Shown one piece after another: positions 19,348 to 28,145 of a DNA stretch of 64,000 nucleotides. The DNA is from Dokdonella sp. (GTDB lineage Bacteria > Pseudomonadota > Gammaproteobacteria > Xanthomonadales > Rhodanobacteraceae): positions 267,235 to 331,234 of the forward strand of contig NZ_JAHCAQ010000001.1 in the NCBI RefSeq assembly GCF_019634845.1. Reading direction: 5' to 3'. Position 1 is the first letter of the stretch; each line of letters begins with the position of its first letter. Under the pieces are notes generated by a model, which saw nothing but the letters and a program-made list of their open reading frames with translations, was not told the DNA's origin and did not search any database. The position numbers and the translations under genes were made by a program.

Positions 19348-20532
19348 TCAGTCCGTTGCACCGGCGCGGTGGCCGCGCAATAGCAGCGCCAGCAGTGGCG
19401 GCGTGACGATCGCGGTGAGCAGCGACATCGCGACGATGACGGCGTAGAGCTCGCCCGAGAACACGCCTGCGGCGAGGCCGAGGCTTGCGATCACCACGCC
19501 GACTTCGCCGCGCGGCACCATGCCGACGCCGACGATCGCCGCGCCGCGGCGGCCGAGCGCGAGCGCACCGAGTGCCCCGCCGACGAATTTGGTGGCGATC
19601 GCGATGAGGCTGGCGATCGTGAGCATCCACAGCGCGCTGCCGCTGGCGAACACGGCAAGATCGATCTTGGCGCCGGTGAGCACGAAGAAGAACGGCGTGA
19701 GCAACGCCAGCAGCGGCTGCATCTGGTGTTCGAGTTCGTCACGGCGCGGGATTTCCGAGGCGATCATGCCGGCGAGGAAGGCGCCGATGATCGCGGCGAG
19801 ACCGAAGCCGGTCGACAGCCAGGCCAGGCCCAGGCAGATCGCGAGCGCGATCGTCAGCGGCGACAGCGGGTTGATCGGGCGGTCGAGCCAGTCGCCGCGC
19901 TTGCGCATCACGCGCGTGCCGACCCAGCCGATGATGGCGACGAAGCCCAGCGCCTGCACCAGCACCAGGCCGAGGCCGGCAAGGTCGATGCCGCCGTCCT
20001 CCTGCAGCGAAGTCACCATGCCCAGCAGCAGCATCGCGAGGATGTCGTCGATCACGGCGGCGCCGAGGATCACGCGGCTCTCGATGCGGTCGAGCACGCC
20101 CAGCTCCTGCAGCACGCGCGCGGTGATGCCGGCCGAGGTCGCGACGAACGCGGCGGCGACGAACATCGACTTGACCCAGTCCAGGCCGCTGCCGTGCGCC
20201 CACAGCGCGCCGCAGACGAAGGGCAGCAGCACGCCGAGCACGCCCACCAGCAGCGCACTGCGGCCGACCTTCTTGAGGTCGTCCAGCCGTGTTTCGAGTC
20301 CGACCGCGAACAGCAGGAACACCACGCCGAGCTCGGCCAGCAGGTCGAGCGGGGTGCCCGCGGCAAGCTCGTCGAACCTGATCCAACCCAGCGCCGAAGG
20401 GCCAATCGCGCAGCCGGCGAGGATTTCGCCGACCACGCCCGGCAGGCGCAGGCGCTGTGCCAGCTCGGCGCCGACCTGCGCGGCGACGAAGATCACGAAC
20501 AATGCCAGCAGGATGTCGGCGGCGTGGTGCAT
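19348..20532 (-). CDS. CPA2-type sodium(potassium)/proton antiporter (Kef-like membrane domain)
   Basis: A 394-residue monovalent cation:proton antiporter-2 protein with about 12 membrane helices. Seen motifs are LRLPGVVGEILAGCAIGPS, GVVFLLFAVGLETRLDDL, and FVATSAGITARVLQELG followed by the paired acidic ILGAAVIDDILAML characteristic of CPA2. There is no cytoplasmic TrkA-N/KTN domain, so it is an antiporter without the nucleotide-gated regulation of KefB/C. The start at 20532 lies ten bases after the nhaD stop, making a two-gene antiporter operon transcribed leftwards. Confidence 0.87.
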   Translation of the reverse strand: MHHAADILLALFVIFVAAQVGAELAQRLRLPGVVGEILAGCAIGPSALGWIRFDELAAGTPLDLLAELGVVFLLFAVGLETRLDDLKKVGRSALLVGVLGVLLPFVCGALWAHGSGLDWVKSMFVAAAFVATSAGITARVLQELGVLDRIESRVILGAAVIDDILAMLLLGMVTSLQEDGGIDLAGLGLVLVQALGFVAIIGWVGTRVMRKRGDWLDRPINPLSPLTIALAICLGLAWLSTGFGLAAIIGAFLAGMIASEIPRRDELEHQMQPLLALLTPFFFVLTGAKIDLAVFASGSALWMLTIASLIAIATKFVGGALGALALGRRGAAIVGVGMVPRGEVGVVIASLGLAAGVFSGELYAVIVAMSLLTAIVTPPLLALLLRGHRAGATD

Positions 20533-20542
20533 TCGGCGGCCC

Positions 20543-21934
20543 TCAGGGGGTGAAATGACGTGCGTTGAGCCACAGGTGGCAGGCGATGCTGGCGGCGTAG
20601 CCCACTGCGATCGGCACGATCCAGCGCAGATGGGCGTTGAAGGTGTAGGCACCGCGCGAGGCTCCCATCAGCGCCACCCCGGCGGCCGAGCCGATCGACA
20701 GCAGGCTGCCGCCGACACCGGCGGTCAGCGTGACCAGCAACCATTGCCCGTGATCCATCGGCGGATTCATCTTGAGCACGGCGAACATGATCGGGATGTT
20801 GTCCACCACCGCCGACAGCAGCCCGATCGCGGTATTGGCGCCGGTATGGCCGAGCGTGCCGTAAAGCCCGTGCGAGGCCAGTTCGAGATAGCCGATCGCG
20901 GCGAGCGCGCCGACACAGGCGAACACGCCATAGAAGAACAGCAACGTATCCCACTCGGCGTTGGCGATGATGCGGAAGATCGAGTAGCGCGACGGGTTCT
21001 CGATGCCGTTGGCGAAGGCGTAACGCAACTCGCGGCGCTCGATGCGCGTGGCGACGAGGTTGAGCAGGGCCAGTCCGGTCAGCATGCCCCAGGCCGCGGG
21101 CATGTCGAGCCACTGGCGCCCAGCCACCGTGATCGCGATCGTGGCCGCGAAGGCGACGCAGATGCCGAGCCCGCCGATCTTGATCGGGCTGCGCTGCGCC
21201 GGCGCGTGCGGGTGGCCCTGCGGCACCGCGAAATGCATGAACGCGGCCGGCACCAGCCAGTTGACGAGCGACGGCACGAAGATCGCGAAGAATTCGGTGA
21301 ACTGCACCTTCTGTGCCTGCCACACCATCAGCGTCGTGATGTCGCCGAACGCGCTCCAGGCGCCACCCGCATTGGCGGCCACCACGAGGTTGATGCAGGC
21401 CAGCGTGACGAAGCGCCGGTTGTCGCCACCGACCGCCAGCACGACGGCCGACATCACCAGCGCCGTGGTGAGGTTGTCGAGCACGGGCGAGGTCAGGAAC
21501 GCGAGCAGGCCCGTGATCCAGAACAGCGGCCGGTAACCGAGCCGGCGCTGCACGAGCCAGTCGCGCAGGGCATCGAACACGCCGCGCTCGCCGATCGCGG
21601 TGACATAGGTCATCGCCACCACGAGGAAGAAGAACACCTCGGCGTATTCGAGGAACATGGCCTTGAACGCCTCGTGCACGGGTGCCGCATCGCCGCCGGC
21701 GTGGATCGTCCACCAGGCCAGCAGGCCCCACATGATGCCGCCCGCCAGCATGACCGGCTTGGACTTGGCAATGTGGATGCGCTCCTCGGCAATGACCACC
21801 GCGTAGGCGAGCACGAACAGCGCCAGCGCGATCCAGCCGACCGGATGGTTGACGAGGTCGAGGCTGATCGCGCCGCCATCGGCCCGGGCCGCGGGGGCAA
21901 ACAGACTCAGCAGCAACGCCAGGCGGACACGCAT
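20543..21934 (-). CDS. nhaD: NhaD-type sodium/proton antiporter
   Basis: A 463-residue ion transporter superfamily protein. It starts with a hydrophobic, signal-like segment (MRVRLALLLSLFAPAARA). The family core is visible as FFFLVVAMTYVTAIGERGVFDALRD, TSPVLDNLTTALVM, ANAGGAWSAFGDITTLMVW, and the second inverted repeat SAVVDNIPIMFAVL plus TAGVGGSLLSIGSAAGVALMG. NhaD exchanges Na+ or Li+ for protons at alkaline pH. ATG 21934 is preceded by GGAG; a longer frame to 22153 has no support. It is first in a two-gene unit with the CPA2 antiporter, giving two sodium/proton antiporters from one likely transcript. Confidence 0.9.
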   Translation of the reverse strand: MRVRLALLLSLFAPAARADGGAISLDLVNHPVGWIALALFVLAYAVVIAEERIHIAKSKPVMLAGGIMWGLLAWWTIHAGGDAAPVHEAFKAMFLEYAEVFFFLVVAMTYVTAIGERGVFDALRDWLVQRRLGYRPLFWITGLLAFLTSPVLDNLTTALVMSAVVLAVGGDNRRFVTLACINLVVAANAGGAWSAFGDITTLMVWQAQKVQFTEFFAIFVPSLVNWLVPAAFMHFAVPQGHPHAPAQRSPIKIGGLGICVAFAATIAITVAGRQWLDMPAAWGMLTGLALLNLVATRIERRELRYAFANGIENPSRYSIFRIIANAEWDTLLFFYGVFACVGALAAIGYLELASHGLYGTLGHTGANTAIGLLSAVVDNIPIMFAVLKMNPPMDHGQWLLVTLTAGVGGSLLSIGSAAGVALMGASRGAYTFNAHLRWIVPIAVGYAASIACHLWLNARHFTP

Positions 21935-22198
21935 CGTGGGTTCTCCATCGGGATTTCCGGGCAACGCAAGGGCGGCTCCATCCACAGCACCGGCCGTTTC
22001 GCGCAGGTGGCCATTCGGCGTGCGGCCACCGGCACGGCGCGGCGGTGTGCCGGCCGATCGCCGCGCGGCGCGCGCGGGTGGACGGCGGCGGAGCAGCCCT
22101 AGGGTAACAGCGCGGGCGCCGCCTGCGCGCCCCGGCGTGGTTGCGTTTTTCACCGCTCCGCGCCAATGCTAGGCAACCAGGTCGCCCGGAACAGCCCC

Positions 22199-23662
22199 AT
22201 GCAGGATGTATTTGCCAGCTCGCGCGAAGCGATGTCCAAGGTCGACACCGCGTGGCTGCGCATGGAGCGGCCGACCAACCGCATGATGATCACCGGCGTG
22301 CTCATGTTCGCCGGGCCACTCGATCCGGTCGCCATCAAGGCCCTGTTGGCCGAGCGTTTTCTCGCCTATCGGCGCTTTCGCCAGCGCCCCGTGCTCGGCG
22401 TCAACGGCGCGCATTGGGAGATCGACCCGGACTTCGACATCGATTGGCATGTGCGCGTGGCGGCGCTGCCCGGCGCCGCCGACAAGCGCGAGTTGCAGGA
22501 CTTCGTCAGCGACCTGGCCTCGAGCCCGCTGGACCAGTCCAAGCCGCTGTGGCAGTTCCATGTCATCGAGAACTATCGCGGCGGCGGGGCGCTGGTCGCG
22601 CGCATCCACCATTGCTATGCCGATGGTCTCGCATTGGTGCAGGTGCTGCTCTCGCTCACCGACACCGCGCCGCAGCCCGAGGCGAAGGCCGAGCTGGCGC
22701 GGACCTGGCTCAAGCGCGACCGCGGCAGCGTGCTCGAACGGCTGCTCGAACCGATGCAGGGCGGCCTGCAGAAGGTGCTCGCCGCCGGCGAGAAGACCTG
22801 GCAGACGTTGGCGCAGATGCTGGCCGATCCGTCGATCGCGGCCGAGTTTGCCCACGAGGGCAGCGAGATCACGCGCGAACTCGCAGTGACCGTGACGCTG
22901 CCCGATGACCCCAGGACCGCGCTCAAGGGACGCCTCGGCGTGGCCAAGCGCGTGGCCTGGGCCGAGCCGTTGCCGCTCGATGAGGTCAAGGTGCTCGGCA
23001 AGGCGCTCGGCTGCACGGTCAACGACGTGCTGCTGGCCTGCGCCGCCGGCGCGCTGCGGGGTTACCTGCGCGACATCGGCGAGGACATCGACGGCCTGAC
23101 CATCCGCGCCACGGTGCCGGTCAACCTGCGCCCGCTCGAACATGCCAGGAAGCTCGGCAACCACTTCGGCCTCGTGTTCCTCGACCTGCCGATCGGCGAG
23201 CCCAATCCACTGCGCCGGCTCGAACGCGTGGCGGCCTGCATGCGCGACCTCAAGGGACGCCGCCAGGCCGTGGTCGCGTTCGGGCTGCTGGCCGCGCTCG
23301 GCATGGCGCCCGCGCCGCTGCAGGAGCCGGCACTCGCGCTGTTCAGCCGCAAGGCCAGCGCCGTCGCCACCAATGTGCCCGGCCCGCAGCAGCCCCTGTT
23401 CATGGCCGGCGTCGAAGTGCGCGAGCTCATGTTCTGGGTGCCGCAGACCGGCTCGATCGGCCTGGGCCTGTCGATCCTCAGCTACAACGGCCACGTCCAT
23501 TTCGGCCTCATCGCCGACCACCGCAGCATCCGCAACCCCGACGCGATCGTGGCGCGCTTCGGCGCCGAGTTCGAAAAGCTCATGCTGATCGCGCTGATGG
23601 AGGACTGGGGCGAGGAATTCGGCGCAGGTGATGCCGCCTCGACGCTGGCGCGCTACCTCTAG
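22199..23662 (+). CDS. Wax ester synthase/diacylglycerol acyltransferase (WS/DGAT) family
   Basis: About 487 residues with the WS/DGAT acyltransferase domain. The catalytic HHxxxDG is present as HHCYADG near residue 140, and other family blocks are DTAWLRMERPTNRMMITGVLMF, PLDQSKPLWQFHVIENY, TVNDVLLACAAGALRGYL and SNVPGP-like TNVPGPQQPLFMAG. It esterifies acyl-CoA with fatty alcohol or diacylglycerol to make storage lipid. Three in-frame starts are possible: ATG 22166, 22199 and 22232. 22199 is chosen because GGAA precedes it, although homology begins only just after 22232. The roughly 260 bp upstream separate it from divergent nhaD and show no other gene. Confidence 0.88.
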   Translation: MQDVFASSREAMSKVDTAWLRMERPTNRMMITGVLMFAGPLDPVAIKALLAERFLAYRRFRQRPVLGVNGAHWEIDPDFDIDWHVRVAALPGAADKRELQDFVSDLASSPLDQSKPLWQFHVIENYRGGGALVARIHHCYADGLALVQVLLSLTDTAPQPEAKAELARTWLKRDRGSVLERLLEPMQGGLQKVLAAGEKTWQTLAQMLADPSIAAEFAHEGSEITRELAVTVTLPDDPRTALKGRLGVAKRVAWAEPLPLDEVKVLGKALGCTVNDVLLACAAGALRGYLRDIGEDIDGLTIRATVPVNLRPLEHARKLGNHFGLVFLDLPIGEPNPLRRLERVAACMRDLKGRRQAVVAFGLLAALGMAPAPLQEPALALFSRKASAVATNVPGPQQPLFMAGVEVRELMFWVPQTGSIGLGLSILSYNGHVHFGLIADHRSIRNPDAIVARFGAEFEKLMLIALMEDWGEEFGAGDAASTLARYL

Positions 23663-23673
23663 TCCGGCGCGGC

Positions 23674-26463
23674 TCAGCCCGGCGCGCGCGACGCCTTGCG
23701 CGCGCGCCTCGGCGCGGGCGCCGGCAGCAGCTCGGTCAGCGCCTGGTAGCGTTCGAACAGAAAGGCCACGCGCTCGGCGTCGGTGGTGAGTTTGGGCGGT
23801 TTGCGGCCGGCGGATTTTTCGGCGGCGAGGTAGGCGGCGTCCACGGCTTTGTCCAGCGCGGCGTGGGCTTTCACCAGCACCGGGGGCATGGTTAGCGGGT
23901 TGTAGAGGTCGGCGAGGGTGGCATCGGGGAATTGGGTGCGGGCGTCGAGCACGGCTTGCGCGGCAGCCTCGATGACGGCGCGGTGTTTGCCGTCGTCGCC
24001 CAGTTCGGGCCAGGGGAAGTTGTTGTAGACGATGCCGGCGGAGTAGCGGTAGTCGCTTTTCAGGCGGCCGCAAACAGTGCGCACCCAGGCCATGTGCATG
24101 GTGGACGTGACAACACCAAAATCATGCAATGTGGCATGCGAAACAATCTTCACGAGATTGCTGCACAGCGTATCTGGCGACATAAATCCAATGGGTATGA
24201 AATCGCGTCGTTCCGATGACACTTCCGGAATCACCAGATAGTTGTCATCTGGAATGTTCTCCACATGGAACCGCGTCGGCGTATCCGCCAGTTTTTGCGT
24301 TGGTGCGCTTTTGCCCGCCTTGCGCAAGGCGCGTACCGCTTCCACCCGCTTCAATGCCTCGGGCATGGCACGCAGTTCGTGCGGCGGGCAATCGCCCAGC
24401 CACAGGCACCAGCGCTCCCAGCCGTTGATGAACTCATCTGATCCAAGCCAGCGCCGGAACCATTTTTCCGCCGCAGGTTCGATGGCAATAAAGGCGTCAC
24501 GCTCTTCGGTGGTGAACAGATAGTTGCCGCCGTCGATGGGCTTGTTGCCAATGCCGATCTCCGGCACATCGCAGATCGGCTTGCTGCGGTTTGGCAGCAA
24601 CACATCCACCGCATCCACCAGATACGGATTGATATTGCCTGCCACCACTTCATGCGGTTGGCCGGCGATGTCCTGATAGTCGAACAAGCGCTTGGGCGTG
24701 ATCTCGCCCTGCGCAAAGCCCACGATCACGCAATGCACCGCCGCCACGCCGCGTGCCTCGTTGTTCCAGCGGAAGGTGCGATGGGCGAAGAAAATGCGCA
24801 TGCCACGCGCCAGCATTTCGCCCCAGAGAATGCCGACCTGTTCGCCCTGGCAGATGGAATTGGTGGACACGAAGGCGCAGCGAGTCGCCTTGCCTTCAAT
24901 GAACTGCGCGGCTTTCAAGTACCACGCGCTGACGAAATCCAGCACACCTGCGCCTTTCAGATTGCCGGCCACGGCCAGCAAATCCTCGCGCTGGTCGGCA
25001 CTCATCAGCTTGGAGCCGATAAACGGCGGATTCCCGAGGATGTAATCCAACGCCAGCGCCGGAACAACATCGTTCCAGTCGATCCGCAGCGCATTGCCAT
25101 GCACGATGGTCGCGGACTTCTTCAGCGGCAGGCGGGTGATGTTCTCGCCGAACTGCGCCGACACGCGCTGGTTCATCTGGTGGTCCATCAGCCACATCGC
25201 CACCTGCGCGATCTGCGCCGGGAACTCCTCGACCTCGATGCCGTGGAACTGATCCACGTCGACCAGTACGTGATCCTGCACCTGCACCAGCACCGAGCCC
25301 TGGCGGGCAAACTGGCGGGTCAGCACCTCCAGCTCCAGCTGGCGCAATTCGCGGTAGGCGATGATGAGGAAATTGCCGCAGCCGCAGGCGGGGTCGAGAA
25401 ACTTCAGCGTGGCCAGCTTGCGGTGCAGTTGCGCCAGCTTCTTCTCATCGTTGCCGGCCTTGTCCAGCTCGGCCTTGAGGCCATCGAGGAACAGCGGGCC
25501 GATCAATTTGAGGATGTTCTTTTCGCTGGTGTAGTGCGCGCCCAGGTTGCGGCGGGCCTTGGCGTCCATCACCGACTGGAACATCGAGCCGAAGATGGCG
25601 GGGCTGATGCGGCTCCAGTCAAGCTGGCTGGCGTCGAGCAGCAGGCCGCGCATCTGCGCGTTGAAGTCGGCCAGCGGCAAAGGTTCCTCGAACAATTTGC
25701 CGTTGACATAGGGCAGTTCGGCCAGTTGCTCGTCGAGCGTGGTCTGGCGTTTGTCGTCGGGTGTGTTCAATACCTGGAACAGGCGGCCGATCCACAGGCC
25801 GAGGTCTGCGCCATCTTCCGAAGTGCGCTGCGCGATGAGGTCGTGGAAGGCTTGGCGCGGGAAGATGCCGGTGTCGTCGGCGAACAGGCAGAACAGCAGC
25901 CGCACCAGCAGCAGTTCGAGCGCGTGGCCATCGTAGCCGGCGGCCTTGAGGGCGTCGTGCAGCTTGCCCATGCGCTCGGCGGCCTGCACGTTGACCGGGT
26001 CTTCTTCCTTGTAGGTGCGGGTCTGGTAGCCGCTGATGAAGCCAAAGCGGACAATTTCCTTGTGCAACTCGGCCAGCGGAAATTCGCTGCGCTCGCCGCT
26101 TTCCAGATCGTGCAGGCGAAAGCGCTGGAAGTCGGAGACCAGAATGTAGCGGGGGAGCTCCCTGTCTTTGAGGCCGGCGAAGTAGTCGGTTGCCTGGGCG
26201 TAGGCGGCGTCGAGGTCGCGGCCCTGGCTCTTGTGTTCGATCAGCAGCACACCGGGCCAGAATACGTCGATGCGGCCATGCTGGCTGCCGGTGAAGCGCT
26301 GGGCCTTCTGCTCGAACACGGCGACGCGGCGGCGGTTGACGCCGAAGACGTTGAAGAACGCATTCCAGAAACTCTGCGCCTCGGCGCGCTCGCTCGATTC
26401 GCCGGTCCACTCTCGGGCGAAGGCGCGGGCGCGCTCCCTGATTACGTTGAGACTCAACGGCAT
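23674..26463 (-). CDS. MmeI-like type IIL restriction-modification enzyme (nuclease plus DNA methyltransferase)
   Basis: A 929-residue single-chain enzyme. The N-terminal PD-(D/E)xK nuclease is Asp66-x9-Glu76-x-Lys78 (GRIDVFWPGVLLIEHKS), the same spacing as in MmeI. A helical spacer follows, then the gamma-type amino-methyltransferase with motif I DPACGCGNF from residue 357 and motif IV NPPF at 478-481. The target-recognition domain spans roughly 600-850 and is followed by a C-terminal helical cap. Such enzymes methylate adenine on one strand and cut about 20 bp away, so no separate methyltransferase is needed. The ATG at 26463 follows AGGGGG. Bases about 24,060-24,260, in the recognition domain, are visibly AT-richer than the flanks, suggesting exchange of that segment. 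Specificity cannot be read by eye. Confidence 0.88.
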   Translation of the reverse strand: MPLSLNVIRERARAFAREWTGESSERAEAQSFWNAFFNVFGVNRRRVAVFEQKAQRFTGSQHGRIDVFWPGVLLIEHKSQGRDLDAAYAQATDYFAGLKDRELPRYILVSDFQRFRLHDLESGERSEFPLAELHKEIVRFGFISGYQTRTYKEEDPVNVQAAERMGKLHDALKAAGYDGHALELLLVRLLFCLFADDTGIFPRQAFHDLIAQRTSEDGADLGLWIGRLFQVLNTPDDKRQTTLDEQLAELPYVNGKLFEEPLPLADFNAQMRGLLLDASQLDWSRISPAIFGSMFQSVMDAKARRNLGAHYTSEKNILKLIGPLFLDGLKAELDKAGNDEKKLAQLHRKLATLKFLDPACGCGNFLIIAYRELRQLELEVLTRQFARQGSVLVQVQDHVLVDVDQFHGIEVEEFPAQIAQVAMWLMDHQMNQRVSAQFGENITRLPLKKSATIVHGNALRIDWNDVVPALALDYILGNPPFIGSKLMSADQREDLLAVAGNLKGAGVLDFVSAWYLKAAQFIEGKATRCAFVSTNSICQGEQVGILWGEMLARGMRIFFAHRTFRWNNEARGVAAVHCVIVGFAQGEITPKRLFDYQDIAGQPHEVVAGNINPYLVDAVDVLLPNRSKPICDVPEIGIGNKPIDGGNYLFTTEERDAFIAIEPAAEKWFRRWLGSDEFINGWERWCLWLGDCPPHELRAMPEALKRVEAVRALRKAGKSAPTQKLADTPTRFHVENIPDDNYLVIPEVSSERRDFIPIGFMSPDTLCSNLVKIVSHATLHDFGVVTSTMHMAWVRTVCGRLKSDYRYSAGIVYNNFPWPELGDDGKHRAVIEAAAQAVLDARTQFPDATLADLYNPLTMPPVLVKAHAALDKAVDAAYLAAEKSAGRKPPKLTTDAERVAFLFERYQALTELLPAPAPRRARKASRAPG

Positions 26464-26619
26464 GTCGGCCCCCTTTGGCTGCACAGCATAGCTGCTGGCG
26501 GCATCGCCGCGGGCGGCCTCCTGCAGGCACGCGGCGCTTGCCTCGTCGGGCGTTTCGCGGCGGCCTGCGCCGCGTTCGGCAGGGGCCGGTTTCCGCCGCC
26601 GAGCGAAAAGGATCGGCTG

Positions 26620-28047
26620 TCAGCCGCGCACCACCAACAGGCGTGGTTCGGTCATGTCGGCGATCGCGCAGCGGATGCCTTCGCGGCCCAGGCCCGACAG
26701 TTTGACGCCGCCGTAGGGCATGTTGTCGACGCGGAAGCTCGGGATGTCGTTGATGATGACGCCGCCGACTTCGAGTTCGTCCCAGGCACGCAGCGTGTGT
26801 GCGAGCGAGTCGGTGAACACGCCGGCCTGCAGGCCGTAGTCGGAGTCGTTGACGCGCGCGAGTGCCGCGTCGAAATCATCGAAGGCCGACAGCAGCGCCA
26901 CCGGGCCGAACACCTCGAGGCGATTGAGCCTGGCGTCGTCGGGCACGTGCTCGAGCACGGTCGCCGCGAGCATGTTGCCCTGGCGCGTGCCACCGCACAG
27001 CAGCCGCGCGCCGGCGGCCACGGCCTCGGCGATCCACTGCTCGAGGCGCTGCGCGGCGGCGGCATCGATGACCGGGCCGAGGAAGGTGTCGCGCGACCTG
27101 GGGTCGCCGCAGCGCAGCGCGCGCGCCGCCGCCACGAAGCGTTCGCGCAACTGGGCGTGGAGCGAGGCGTGGACGAAGATGCGCTGCACCTTGATGCAGC
27201 TCTGGCCCGACTGGTAGTAGGCGCCGAGGATGAGCCGCTCGACGATCGCGTCGAGCTTGTCGCGCTGGTCGCCGTCGACGATGCAGGCTGCGTTGCCGCC
27301 CAGTTCGAGCACGACTTTCTTGCGCCCGGCGCGCGCCTTGAGCTGCCAGCCGACCTGGCCGCCGGTGAATGACAGCAGGCGCAGGCGCTCGTCGCTGACG
27401 AACGGGTCGGCATCCTCGATGCGGCACGGCAGGATCGAGAACGCGCCGCGTGGCAGGTCGGTTTCGGCGAGGATCTGGCCGATGATGAGCGCGCCGAGCG
27501 GCGTCTTCTCCGACGGCTTGAGAACGAACGGGCAGCCCGCCGCGATCGCCGGCGCGACCTTGTGCGCGACGAGGTTGAGCGGAAAGTTGAACGGCGTGAT
27601 GAACGAGCAGGCGCCGATCGGTACGCGCCGCACGAAGCCGCGATAGCCGGCCGTGCGCGGGCTGATCTCGAGGTTGGGCATCTGGCCGTCGATGCGCAGG
27701 GTTTCCTCGGCGGCGATGCCGAAGGTGTCGATGAGCCGCGTGACCTCGCCCTCGGCATCGCGGATCGGCTTGCCGGCTTCGATGCAAAGCGTCAGTGCGA
27801 GCTCGTCGAAACGCTCGCGCAAGCGCGTGATGCAGTGCTGCAGGATGGCCTGCCGTGCATGCGGCTTGAGCGCGCGCATCGCCGCCTGCGCGGCGCTGGC
27901 GGCGGCGATCGCGGCCTCGATCGCGGCTGCGTCGGCCACTGCGACCTCGGCGGCGACCTCGCCGCTGTATTTGTCGAGCACGGCGAGGTCATGGTTCGGA
28001 GCTTGCGCCGTGTTGGCGAGATAGTAGGGCAGGCGGGACGTGGACAT
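26620..28047 (-). CDS. NAD(P)-dependent aldehyde dehydrogenase
   Basis: A 475-residue ALDH. Catalytic elements are the Rossmann/NAD region with ITPFNFPLNLVAHK and LKPSEKTPLGALI, the general-base glutamate in LELGGNAACIV, and the nucleophile cysteine in YQSGQSCIKVQRIF. The C-terminal SFRVDNMPYGGVKLSGLGREG resembles the group containing non-phosphorylating GAPDH, lactaldehyde and phosphonoacetaldehyde dehydrogenases. The aldehyde cannot be assigned. Start ATG 28047 (MSTSRLPYYLANTAQ) was chosen; a much longer overlapping frame to 29409 is antisense noise of xseA. It sits between the restriction enzyme and xseA on the same strand. Confidence 0.88.
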   Translation of the reverse strand: MSTSRLPYYLANTAQAPNHDLAVLDKYSGEVAAEVAVADAAAIEAAIAAASAAQAAMRALKPHARQAILQHCITRLRERFDELALTLCIEAGKPIRDAEGEVTRLIDTFGIAAEETLRIDGQMPNLEISPRTAGYRGFVRRVPIGACSFITPFNFPLNLVAHKVAPAIAAGCPFVLKPSEKTPLGALIIGQILAETDLPRGAFSILPCRIEDADPFVSDERLRLLSFTGGQVGWQLKARAGRKKVVLELGGNAACIVDGDQRDKLDAIVERLILGAYYQSGQSCIKVQRIFVHASLHAQLRERFVAAARALRCGDPRSRDTFLGPVIDAAAAQRLEQWIAEAVAAGARLLCGGTRQGNMLAATVLEHVPDDARLNRLEVFGPVALLSAFDDFDAALARVNDSDYGLQAGVFTDSLAHTLRAWDELEVGGVIINDIPSFRVDNMPYGGVKLSGLGREGIRCAIADMTEPRLLVVRG

Positions 28048-28145
28048 GGCGGCCTCCACCGCAGCGACGACGCACCATGGTCGCGCAATGGGTGGAGCGC
28101 TGCGCTGAACGTGGCGCGCAACGGCGCGCGTATCGCCGGGTGCCG

